NCBI RefSeq assembly: GCF_001649575.2
Contig: NC_051431.1
Coordinates: 1,461,917 to 1,525,916 of the forward strand
Direction of reading: 5' to 3'
DNA length: 64,000 nucleotides
From: Kryptolebias marmoratus
Lineage: Eukaryota > Chordata > Actinopteri > Cyprinodontiformes > Rivulidae
The notes under the pieces were generated by a model that did no database searches, had not been told where the DNA came from, and worked only from the letters and a program-made list of their open reading frames with translations. The translations under genes and the position numbers were made by a program. Below are positions 11,395 through 24,569 of the stretch, piece by piece; position 1 is the first letter of the stretch, and each line of letters starts with the position of its first letter.

Positions 11395-11525
11395 CTGTTT
11401 CTGAACTGAGAAAGCTCCTCGGATGAGAAGCGAAACGTCTTCAGCTACAGAATAGAAAACCAGTTGTTTTTGTTTTTTAACCTTCTTTTGAATTTACCAT
11501 GGCCTGGATGACTGAGAATCTACAC
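11395..11525 (+). repeat. fish retroelement fragment, possible hammerhead relic
   Basis: GGATGAGAAGCGAAACGTC followed by GGCCTGGATGACTGAGAATC is a phrase I recall from a very common fish retroelement segment. Its family is uncertain. The GGATGAG...GAAAC part resembles the core of a hammerhead ribozyme with one changed base. Confidence 0.4.
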
Positions 11526-12082
11526 CAGCATACTCCATTGTTACTCCTGCATGTGCAGAACAGCTTCGGCCTGCAGCCGTCTGGGGTGCGCATGTGCGAT
11601 TTCACACACGACGGCTTCCCATGAAATGCAAATGGGAGGGTCTGAAAAGCTGCCTTCTGTAAACAGCCCCCAGAAAACAAGAGCAAATCCTGCAGGCTGA
11701 CCTTTTCAGTGAGAGCGGGCGGTTCACTGGGGGGTTGAACCAGGAAATAAAACACTGGTTTACCATCAGACAGCCTTAAACCTGTCTCCCTGTCTGCTGT
11801 TAAACTCTAATTTCGTACATACCGTTCAAACACTCCCTCTGCTTCGCAGGTGAACTACATTTGTAAGCTGACACATTTTCTTTTGCATAAATTCTTGCTG
11901 AATAGAGTTCCAGGAAAGCCTCATGCACCTTTTCTCTTCGCACACAAACGCTGCGGTGGTGGAATTGTTTGGCAGGCCTTCTAAGGTTTCCTCACACCTC
12001 CCATTCTTCTGCTGCCGCAGGTGCACATACACACCTGAGCGTCTCCGGTTATTCTCTCAGAGGTGCGCAGAGATTCACAGCG

Positions 12083-12748
12083 ATGGCTTCCATGGGGTTG
12101 CAGATGGCCGGCTGCGCCTTGGCCCTTTTCGGCTGGATCGGGGTGCTGATTGTCTGTGCCACGCCCATGTGGAGGGTCACGGCCTTCATCGGGAACAACA
12201 TTGTGACCTCGCAGGTCATCTGGGAGGGCATCTGGATGAGCTGCGTGGTGCAGAGCACGGGCCAGATGCAGTGCAAGGTGTACGACTCCATGCTGGCCCT
12301 GAGCACCGACCTGCAGGGCGCTCGGGCTCTGGTGGTGGTCTCCATCATCACGGGCATCGTAGGACTCCTCATCGCTTTCGTTGGAGGGAAGTGCACCAAC
12401 TTTATCCCAGAGGAGAGCGCCAAAGCGAAGGCCTCGGTGGGCGCTGGCGTGATTCTGCTCATCAGCGGGATCCTCTGCCTGGTTCCTGTTTCCTGGACCG
12501 CCACCATCGTCATACAGGACTTCTACAGTCCCCTGCTGATAGACGCTCAGAAACGAGAGCTCGGAGCCTCTCTTTACATTGGCTGGGGCGCGGCGGCGCT
12601 GCTGATCATAGGAGGAGGGCTGCTGTGCTCCAGCTGCCCCCCCAAGGAGGAAAACAGCCCCTCCGTGAAGCACCTCCTCAACAAGTCTGCAGGAAAAAGC
12701 AAAGAAGATTCGTTCCTTTCTGACTCGCCAACAAAGACTTACATCTGA
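12083..12748 (+). CDS. claudin, claudin-3/4 type (gene 5 of cluster)
   Basis: Intronless, 221 residues from the ATG at 12083. An earlier in-frame ATG at 11969 would add 38 residues unlike any claudin, so the later one, beginning MASMGLQ like claudin-4, was chosen. W30, W51, C54 and C64 are present, but the signature reads G49-I50-W51 where GLW is usual. LSTDLQGAR follows where LPQDLQAAR is usual. The second loop has QDFYSPLLIDAQKRELG. After CSSCPPK the tail is Ser/Lys-rich and ends in KTYI, an altered PDZ ligand. The 3' UTR includes a hAT-derived stretch at 12796-13240 if AATAAA at 13482 is the signal used. Family certain, paralog name not. Confidence 0.95.
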   Translation: MASMGLQMAGCALALFGWIGVLIVCATPMWRVTAFIGNNIVTSQVIWEGIWMSCVVQSTGQMQCKVYDSMLALSTDLQGARALVVVSIITGIVGLLIAFVGGKCTNFIPEESAKAKASVGAGVILLISGILCLVPVSWTATIVIQDFYSPLLIDAQKRELGASLYIGWGAAALLIIGGGLLCSSCPPKEENSPSVKHLLNKSAGKSKEDSFLSDSPTKTYI

Positions 12749-12795
12749 GTTTATGGTAGAAGGACAGCTGGAATCAGGCTCTGGCTTTTATTGTT

Positions 12796-13240
12796 TTAAA
12801 CTCAAGGCCCGTGGGCCAGATTTGGCTCGTGTTACTGTTTTATTTGGCCACAAATGTTTTAAAAGTGACTCTCCAACCTGTGACACATTGAATCTTTACT
12901 GGGTCTCATTTTGCTCAAAAAAACAAACATACTTTTGACAGACTTCAAGAAAATTATTTAACTTTGAAGCCAAAAGAAATCAGTCATCTTTAACAAAAGC
13001 AACAAAGAACACCTTAAATGTGACCAATCAAACTCCAAAGAACAATGTCAAGGGATGTCTTTTTATTTTTATTATTATTTTAAAGTCAAATGTTAGCTTC
13101 ATGTTTGGATTTTTATGATTTTTGATCAAGCAAGCATTAAAATATATGTTAATGATGATTATTTCTTTTTAACTAAAAGGTGATTTTTGTTCTTTATGTG
13201 ATTGGGAACAGGTAATTCATATTTCGACACATCACATTTG
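12796..13240 (+). mobile_element. 5' part of a hAT element in the claudin 3' region
   Basis: AAACTCAAGGCCCGTGGGCC and the later TCTCATTTTGCTCAAAAAAA match the element at 54412-54932 in order and spacing. The terminal CAGGGGTG is decayed, and no 3' end or target duplication was found, so the copy is truncated or eroded. Confidence 0.6.
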
Positions 13241-13866
13241 AAAATCTTAGTCAAGTTATATCTTTTTTTCAGTAAATCTTGACTGAGATTAACCAAGTTT
13301 CTGCTGTTGGTCCTGTAGAGTTACTGAGTTAAAGCATAAAAATGAAGGAAATCTGCACTTTGAATAAGGATGCTTCCTGTCTGAAACTCCACGATTGAAG
13401 TTTAGTTTATTAGTTTTGAAAAGTCATTGATTTCAACTGGAAAACTGTTCTGTAAATGCACTTTGAATTATTATTTTAACCAATAAAGGATCTCGCGTTG
13501 TACTTTTTCCTTGTTTGCTTCAGACAAAATGTGCCTGTGGTTACTCGAGCCGGCCAGAACCGGTTCATCAGGTACCAACCAGCTCATTATCTGAAGAACA
13601 ATAGTGGTGAGTCAGGGAGCCAGGATCCCGTCGGGCCTGCGAGTTTTACTGAGTGCTTTTAGTTTCCTGCATGAAAACAAACAGGAGGAAAACCTTTAAA
13701 AAACAGGTTTCAGGTGTTAAATTTACAGTTAATGGGAACTTTTCCATCAAAAACACCAAAATAAAGCATCCAATCTGTATTCAAAGAGATGATTTTAATA
13801 GGAAATCGTGATGATTAAGTCTGTGGAAGTCACATGACCTTCTGGGTTATAGTTTATCTACTCGTT

Positions 13867-14080
13867 CATGTGTCAAACTGGTTCCTCGGGGGGTCCGTTC
13901 TCCTGCAGGTTTAAGACGTGTTCCTGCTTTAAATGGATGATTTGTAGGCATGCTGCTGGAGGACCTGATGATCTGGTGAGGAGGTGATTAAACCGTTTAA
14001 TTCAGGTGTTTTGGAGCAGAAACACCTAAAACCTGCAGGACAGCGGAGCCTCGAGGCCCGGAGTCCGACACCCTCCTCTC
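13867..14080 (+). mobile_element. hAT-type MITE, palindromic, decayed ends
   Basis: Starts with TGTCAAACTGGTTCCTCGGG and ends with CGAGGCCCGGAGTCCGACAC, which are imperfect inverted ends. The interior CCTGCAGGTTT...AAACCTGCAGG is also palindromic. Related to the intact copies at 25546-25680 and 30836-31047. No target duplication was found. Confidence 0.6.
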
Positions 14081-14764
14081 TGGTGTCAATATGGCCTCAG
14101 CACAGCAAATATAGGAAGGAATATATATCCCTCATCACCTTTCATAGCAGATTTTTTATTTAGCTCTTTAAGTCAAACCTTAAATATAATCTTAGATGAG
14201 ATTTTAGGACTCAGAGTTGTTGGGAAAGAGCTTCAGCTCCAAACAGACTGAAGTTTATTTTAATATCCTTAAAACTGAGTTATTGTCTTTTTTGTGTTTC
14301 CTAAGAATTAAGCCTGCTGAGTTTCTGATTTGATGACTCAGTTGTTGGGTTAAATCTGTTGGTTTGACCAAAGATCGGGTCAAAAAGACTCGGTGTTTGG
14401 GTTGGAGATGAGCCGTGTTATTCTTCACGCTTTAGGATGTAATAAAAGATAAAACAGTAAACAACATGTTGTAAGATGATTAACCTGGTTGGCTTTGTTA
14501 TTATTGTTTTTATTATTATTGTTAACCTTTATTTTACCAGGTAGGTTAATTAAAAACCAGTTCTCAACAATGACAACTCAACCATAATAACTTTTAGCAC
14601 CAACCCAACCCAAGTTTTTAACTCAACTTCTTATTAGCTCTAATTCAACAAAAAAAAAGTCATCTGAACCCAGTTTTTGGGCAGAAATCTTGACCCGGTT
14701 TGTTGGGTCAAACTGATAACCTGCAGAGTTAAAACCTCCCGGTTCAAATCTGACCGCCGCAGCT

Positions 14765-14905
14765 ATTAGTGTATAGCTTTGGCGGCCATCTTGAATTAAA
14801 CTGACTCTAAAAGGTAGTCAGTTCCAGATGATTCAATGATTACTTCCTGAAAGTTTCAATAAAATCCAGTTTGTGGTTCAAGAGATATTTTGCTAACAGA
14901 TAAAT
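14765..14905 (+). repeat. dispersed repeat with GCCATCTTG core, copy 2
   Basis: GGCGGCCATCTTGAATTAAA, then CTGACTCTAAAAGG, then GATTACTTCCTGAAAG, then GATATTTTGCTAACAGA. Near-complete central part of the family. Confidence 0.65.
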
Positions 14906-15443
14906 AAAGCTCCTGCAATGAGAACAAAGAGTCATTAATATTAAATAAATATCCTAATAAAGAAAGGATTACTGATCAGTTCTGCCTAGGAGGACATATT
15001 AATCCAACACTTTAATGTGTTTAAAACTTTAAAATGTTTTAAATCCATGAAAACAAAAAGAGAATAGTGGATTTTAAGCAGGAAGATGATAAAAGTTAAA
15101 CTCATTACTGCTCAGAAACACGACTTCTAATCTTTAAATAAGCAGATATATAAAAAAAGAAGATGACTCGTTGTATCTCATTGTTTGTTCAGTTCTTTTG
15201 TCTCAGGCTGCCACTTAGTGGCCCTCTGATTGCATGACTAGAATAAAAAGGAACTTCCTTTAATAAAAGGTTGGAACAATCAGACAACCACTGACTCCTG
15301 CACTTTTTAAATGTTATTTGTTGTAAATTAAATTAGATTTCTTCAGGATGTTCAGCCCAGATTGACCCCTGGTAGCAGGACGTCGGGCTGTGATGAGGGG
15401 TTATTTGTGTTTTCTGAATAAATTCTGATTTTTGTTGTGTTTT

Positions 15444-15464
15444 TGTCCTCCTCCTGTGTTTCAG
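15444..15464 (+). promoter_or_regulatory. probable 3' splice site of a 5' UTR intron
   Basis: A pyrimidine-rich run ending CTCCTGTGTTTCAG precedes GCGGC-type leader sequence 40 bases before the claudin start codon at 15504. It looks like an acceptor, which implies an upstream non-coding exon not located here. Confidence 0.45.
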
Positions 15465-15503
15465 CGGCTGCAGGAGTCCTCTCCGTCCCCCCCCCGTCCC
15501 CCC

Positions 15504-16133
15504 ATGGCTCTGCAGGAGCTGGGCATCAGCCTGTCCATGACCGGCCTGGCGGGAACCATGCTGATCTGCGGTCTGCCCATGTGGAAGGTCACGGCATTCA
15601 TTGGCACCCACCTGGTGGTCATGCAGGTGTTCTGGGAGGGCTTATGGATGACCTGCGTCAGCGAGTACACGGGCCAGATGCAGTGTAAGCTCTACGACGC
15701 CCTGCTGGACCTGTCCCCGGACCTCCAGGCGGCCCGCGGGCTCATCTGCATCAGCCTGGTGCTGGGGTGCCTGGGGTTCCTGGTCTTCCTGCTGGGAGCC
15801 CGATGCACCAACTGCCTGAGCCACCCTCGGTTCAAGGCGCGGGTGGTGGTCAGCTCGGGGGCCATCTTCTGCTTGGCGGCCCTCACGGCGATAGTTGCCG
15901 TTGCTTGGACCGCCAACTCCATCATCGTGGATTTTTACAATCCTCGAGTCCCCGAGGTGCTGAAGAGGGAGCTGGGAGCCGCCATCTACATCGGCTTTGT
16001 GACGTCCGGGCTGCTCTTCTGCGGGGGGGCCGTTCTGTGCCTGAGCTGCCCCCCACAGGGGCCCAGACCCCCCTCCGGTGGGTACAGGAGGGCCAAGACG
16101 TCCAGCAGCTACGCCATCAAGAACTATGTGTGA
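15504..16133 (+). CDS. claudin (gene 6 of cluster)
   Basis: Coding part is one exon, 209 residues, starting MALQELGIS. The first loop has W27, G46-L47-W48, C51 and C61, with SEYTGQMQ between the cysteines where VQSTGQMQ is usual; PDLQAAR follows. The second loop has VDFYNPRVPEVLKRELG. The third and fourth segments are more diverged than in genes 1, 4 and 5. A CLSCPP motif follows the last segment, and the tail ends in KNYV, a standard PDZ ligand. Several C-runs precede the ATG. The leader seems spliced (acceptor at 15464). It may be the claudin-5- or claudin-6-like member of the cluster, but this is a guess. Confidence 0.94.
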   Translation: MALQELGISLSMTGLAGTMLICGLPMWKVTAFIGTHLVVMQVFWEGLWMTCVSEYTGQMQCKLYDALLDLSPDLQAARGLICISLVLGCLGFLVFLLGARCTNCLSHPRFKARVVVSSGAIFCLAALTAIVAVAWTANSIIVDFYNPRVPEVLKRELGAAIYIGFVTSGLLFCGGAVLCLSCPPQGPRPPSGGYRRAKTSSSYAIKNYV

Positions 16134-17560
16134 AGTTAGCGTTTACCTGCTGAAAACATCCGTGAGAGGAATGCACGTCGCCCACCGCCTTCCACGACTC
16201 AGAGACTCAAATCCTCCTCAGCTGAGAAATGACGGCGCTGTGGCTCTTCTGGTCAAACGTTAGGCACCATCTCCAGCAATGATCTGTTAGCTGTCGGAGC
16301 ACGTGTCGGGGATGACTCTCAGCTACTACCACGCCAAATTTCAGCTCAGGAGCCGTAAAACTGGCCGAGTCGTTGTCAAACTTTTAACAAACATCCAGCT
16401 GCTTTTAGCGTCTCACTCCTGTTTTTCTACTTTTAGCTTACAGCCTTTTGTTACGTTTACCTAGCATTTAGCTTTTAGCTAGTCTCTTGTTGATTTTAGC
16501 TCTCATTTTGCTACTTTTGGCTTTTAGCTACTTTTTCTTCAACTGTTTCAGAGTCGGCGTTCATGCCGTGTTTGTAGAAATGTAAAACCTTTGTGTAATT
16601 TTAAATAATTTTCCTTCCATCCCGACTCGTCTCCAGACTTCAGCTGCAGCAGCCGAAGAAGCTCAGACGGACGTCGGCTGGATCAGGTCTTCGTCTCACC
16701 AGATCAGACCTTTCTGTCTGAACGTCGACCGGTTTATTTTGGGACACAATGTGAATTTAAGCTTTAACCTTCTGTCTGTTTGACCCACATTTTGTTTTCT
16801 GACACACGAGGCTTTAAAGAGCAAATAAACACAAAATAAAATCACTTTTTTATTGCCTAAAAGGAAGTCAGAAAGCAGGTTTTTGAATCTGATGTTTGTG
16901 TAAAAATGTGCCTCGTCTGAGCTGCAACTTTTTAGTAAAAATAACACGAGAACAAACATTTCCAAACGCTTGTTCTGCTGATTTGAATATTTTTGTTGCA
17001 CAAATAAATAAAGATCCAGCCTCTGGTGAAAGGACACACGCTGAGTTTTACACTAAAAAGACTCTCAGCTACTACCACACCAAATCTGAGCTCAATACCT
17101 GTAAAACTGGCTGAGTTACAGACATTTAGGATGGCTGTGGCGGCCATCTTAAATCCGTTTGACTCCAAAAGTTAATGAGATGTAGACATATGTCTGATAT
17201 TTACTCCCTCTGAGTTCTGATAAAATCCCTCCTGCGGTTCCAGAGATATTTTGCTAACAGAGTTGACCCCAGTAGTTAATCGGTGCAACCAGAAGAAGCT
17301 GGGGATGACTCTCAGCTACTACCACTCAGTATCTGATCATCTGAAAGAGTTAAACTCTGTTTTCCAGCTGAGAGTTTCCGTCCACTGACGGCTGAGATAT
17401 TTTGCTGACATGGTGGAACTTGATCCCTTCTCAGATGAGTCATCTTAAATAGCAGAACCTGTCAGAACTTGTGCAGTTTGGAGTCTTTTGAGCCCGTTTA
17501 GCCTCTGTCAGAACCAGCAGCTGACCCGGCAGCACACAGAACCTTTGTTCTCCACGCGGA
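16134..17560. other. 3' UTR and intergenic DNA with clustered repeat copies
   Basis: Three partial copies of the dispersed repeat, with ATGACTCTCAGCTACTACCA, lie in direct orientation at 16306-16385, 17060-17262 and 17300-17420. AATAAA near 16824 could end the transcript of gene 6. From 17560 the DNA becomes GC-rich. Confidence 0.5.
17060..17262 (+). repeat. dispersed repeat with GCCATCTTG-like core, copy 3
   Basis: Best-preserved left part: ACTCTCAGCTACTACCACAC, then TGTAAAACTGGCTGAGT, then GGCTGTGGCGGCCATCTTAA, then CCAGAGATATTTTGCTAACA. Flanked by partial copies at 16306 and 17300. Confidence 0.65.
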
Positions 17561-17684
17561 AACGGGACCGATCTGACGGGGATCTCCGTCCTGCGCTCCG
17601 CCCCGCCCCGAACCGAGGCTCCAGCTGGTTGCCTGGTTCTGCTCCGGGCAGCAGGAGCAGGAGGAGGAGGAGGAGGAGGGAGCC

Positions 17685-18332
17685 ATGAGGAGGCAGCTGG
17701 AGCTCGCAGCCCTGGCTCTGGCCCTCACCGGGTGGCTGGCTGCGGTTCTGACCCGCTGCGTGGCCCTGTGGACCGTCAGCGGCACCGTGGACAACGTCAC
17801 GGCCTCCCTGCCTGCCTACTGGGACGGGGTGTGGCTGGACTGGGACCACTGGGACCTGGCCCACGACGGCAGCCTGCACTGCTCCTTCTACCGGAGCCTC
17901 ATGTCCCTGTCCGGGAGCTTCCGCACGTGGAGGGCCCTGATCGAGGCGGCCGTGGGGGCCGGCGGCTTCGCGGCCGCCATCGGGTCCGCGGGGCTGCTGT
18001 GGTTCCCGGCGCGCGGGCAGGTCAAGGTGTTTTCCGGCGCCCTGTTCGCGGCGGCCGCAGTCCTGATGCTGGTTCCCACGGCCTGGACCTGCCACCACAC
18101 CGGCCAGCCGCTGGAGGGCGCCGTGGCCCTGCGGAGGCGCTGGGGCCCTGCGCTCTACCTGGGCTGGATCTCCTTCTCCATGATGCTCGGAGGAGGAGGC
18201 TTCCTCTGCAGCCGCTGGTCCTCCGCCGGGACCGGGGCGGCGGACCAGGAGGCCGCTCACCCGCTCAACACGATCAACAGAACCGCCTTCAGCCACAGCC
18301 AGTACGACCGCAGCCGAACCGAGCCGGTCTGA
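17685..18332 (+). CDS. highly divergent claudin-like protein (gene 7 of cluster)
   Basis: Single-exon, 215 residues, strongly GC-rich, start context GAGCCATGA after a GGA repeat at 17658-17680. Four hydrophobic segments and key framework residues of the claudin fold remain: W29, G48-V49-W50, and R83 in TWRAL. However, the first loop cysteine is replaced by W53; only C66 is left, and three extra residues separate these positions compared with the family. N37-V-T offers an N-glycosylation site in that loop, rare in claudins. The second loop lacks the FYNP motif. The CPP motif after the last segment is absent. The tail ends in TEPV, which fits a class III-like PDZ ligand at best. The frame is open with no stops and its codon use is biased, so a working gene is more likely than a pseudogene. 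Could also belong to a wider PMP22/claudin branch. Confidence 0.82.
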   Translation: MRRQLELAALALALTGWLAAVLTRCVALWTVSGTVDNVTASLPAYWDGVWLDWDHWDLAHDGSLHCSFYRSLMSLSGSFRTWRALIEAAVGAGGFAAAIGSAGLLWFPARGQVKVFSGALFAAAAVLMLVPTAWTCHHTGQPLEGAVALRRRWGPALYLGWISFSMMLGGGGFLCSRWSSAGTGAADQEAAHPLNTINRTAFSHSQYDRSRTEPV

Positions 18333-20081
18333 GGCGCACCAGGGGACTGAGGGGAGGCTGGACCTGGTTCTGCTGCTCTTCTTCTTTGATTTTATTTACT
18401 TGTTGTTGTTTTTAAAACAAACTTTGTTTACAATCATAGTTTCAACATTCGGGTCACATTTAGTCCAGTTTTAGCTTTTTCTGTCGGTCCAACTCAAAGT
18501 TAACTGGTCCTGGTTCCCCCTCTGATCCGGTGAGGCGCTGAAAACAGCCGAAGGAGCTAAAATCAGCCAAACTGTAGCTGAAAGCTAAAAGACCAAAACT
18601 AGCCAAAAAGTAGCCAAAAGGTAGAATTAACAAAAACTGCAAAAGGTTTTTAAGGATTTTAAGTTTTTCATTTATTTCTAAAAAATGATCTTTAATCTCA
18701 AGATTCTCTGGTTTTAATTTAAATAATTTAATTAAAAATTTGGAACCTTCTGCTGATTTTTCAGCCGGTTTTTAATCCTTACAGGAAATAAAAACACTTT
18801 CAGATATTTTTACAAGTTTAGGATTTTTTAATGTAAAATCTGCAAATTTGGTCTTTCTGACCAGAAGGATGAAATATTTCAATTAAAATCACAACAGGAA
18901 CATATGAAATCTAAGATAAATCACTGATAAAACTGAAGGTTTCTGCTGTAATGAGAGGAAATCGATCATCTGATCAATAAATCTTTAGTTTTTATCTGAG
19001 GGGATCTTCTTCTTCTTCTTCTCTTTTTTTCTCCTGGGACCCGGTGTTTGTTTGGTGTGTTTGCGTTCAAAGTCTCAGGAGGTTAAAACATTTCTTCAGA
19101 CCTGGAAAGTCCTAAAATCAGATTCCTGACGTTCAGGACGGAGGAGGAAGTCTGCGGAGATGAGACTTTCAAAATAAGAGGAGGCAGGCTGACAGCGCAG
19201 CGGTTGGAGGAAATATTTGATTAGTTGCCTGAAGTTTGAGGACAAACCGTGAGTCCTTCCCTCCCTCACAGGATCCGACCGGGCGAAACAGAACCAAATT
19301 AAAGTGAACCGGGTCGAGTCACCGGGTCGTCAGGAGGAGAAAACTTTTAATCCCAACAAACCTGAACGTTCAGCACTTTGACCTGTTTACAGAAGATATT
19401 TACTTCAGAGGTCATCCTGAAGAGAAAAAGAGTCAAAATGTTTAATTTTTAAATTAATTCAAACTTTTTTAAGCAGCAGAGATTTCAAATCTCATTGGAT
19501 AAAAAACACAAAACACTTAAGACTTTATTTATTCATATTTATTATCTTTATTTGTCCAAATTTACCTGAAGTCTGACAGAAAACAGGATCTGAGTTTTAA
19601 CTTTCTGAGGATAAACGTTTTGGTTTAAAGGAAAAGATGTTTGTTTGATTTTATTTTTTGGTGCCAAAAACATCGAATCAAACCTTTTCTGTGGGATGTT
19701 GTAGTTTTTAATTTTCAAAATAAAAGAAAAAGATTCATTTTGTCTGTTTTTTTGTTCCTTGAAGACCAGATTAAAAAGAATAAAGTCAGTAAATATAGAA
19801 CAAATCTGTGCAGAAGTTTATCACTCTCCTTAGCGTTGTGTGTAGTTATGTGTCTTAATAATATTAATAATAAAAGCAACTCTTTCCTCACAGTTTATAT
19901 AAGTTATGAAGTTAAAGAAGTTCAGGATGATTAAGATGAGCATGAAGGCGTCCGAACTGACAGAAAAACAAAGAATAAGCTGAAGCGATCAGAATGAGTT
20001 CCTGATCTTTAGGTTTAAATCCTGAAAACATCCAGCAGTTCTGCTCAGACGTTTCAGCACTCGGTGTTTCCTGCTGCACGT
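18333..20081. other. convergent intergenic region between the claudin cluster and sbds
   Basis: AT-rich. AATAAA motifs on the + strand near 18785 and 18977 could end the claudin at 17685. TTTATT at 19524-19529 gives AATAAA on the - strand and could end sbds. No coding segment was recognised. Confidence 0.5.
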
Positions 20082-24393
<4,312 letters not shown>

Positions 24394-24415
24394 ACTCCAC
24401 TTCCCAGCATGCTCC
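24394..24415 (+). promoter_or_regulatory. ZNF143/Staf-type site in the tyw1 promoter
   Basis: ACTCCACTTCCCAGCATGC closely follows the ZNF143 consensus ACTACAATTCCCAGCATGC, about 90 bases before the tyw1 start codon. This motif is typical of housekeeping and divergent promoters. Recognised from memory of the motif. Confidence 0.6.
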
Positions 24416-24426
24416 TCGGCCGAAAA

Positions 24427-24460
24427 CAATATGGCTGCTCACTGCCGCACGAGCTTATGA
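24427..24460 (+). promoter_or_regulatory. YY1-like motif overlapping a short upstream ORF
   Basis: ACAATATGGCTGC resembles the YY1 site AANATGGCNGC. Its ATG at 24431 opens nine codons plus stop (MAAHCRTSL, stop at 24458), ending 45 bases before the tyw1 ATG. It matters only if transcription starts upstream. Confidence 0.4.
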
Positions 24461-24505
24461 GAACCGAGCGAATTTTTTTTGTAAATAGTTTCAACGTTTG
24501 CGGAG

Positions 24506-24569
24506 ATGTTAATTTTACTTTTAACGGTTTGTCTTGTTTCGGGATTCGGGTCTCCTTCGGACGCTGAAG
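24506..24569 (+). CDS. tyw1: tyw1 exon 1
   Basis: Residues 1-21 and one base. Hydrophobic leader [16 protein letters not shown]; donor GAAG|GTAACT. The joined frame reads through exon 2 only with this exon. Confidence 0.75.

Larger units (their letters stand above)
13490..15440. other. intergenic DNA with several old repeats
   Basis: Holds a MITE at 13867-14080, a common vertebrate repeat motif with CCTTTATTTTACCAGGTAGG near 14525, and a dispersed-repeat copy at 14765-14905. Nothing coding was recognised. Confidence 0.5.

Noticed and set aside
11969..12082. N-terminal extension of claudin gene 5
   Set aside because: The extra 38 residues are unlike claudin N-termini, whereas the ATG at 12083 gives MASMGLQ as in claudin-4.
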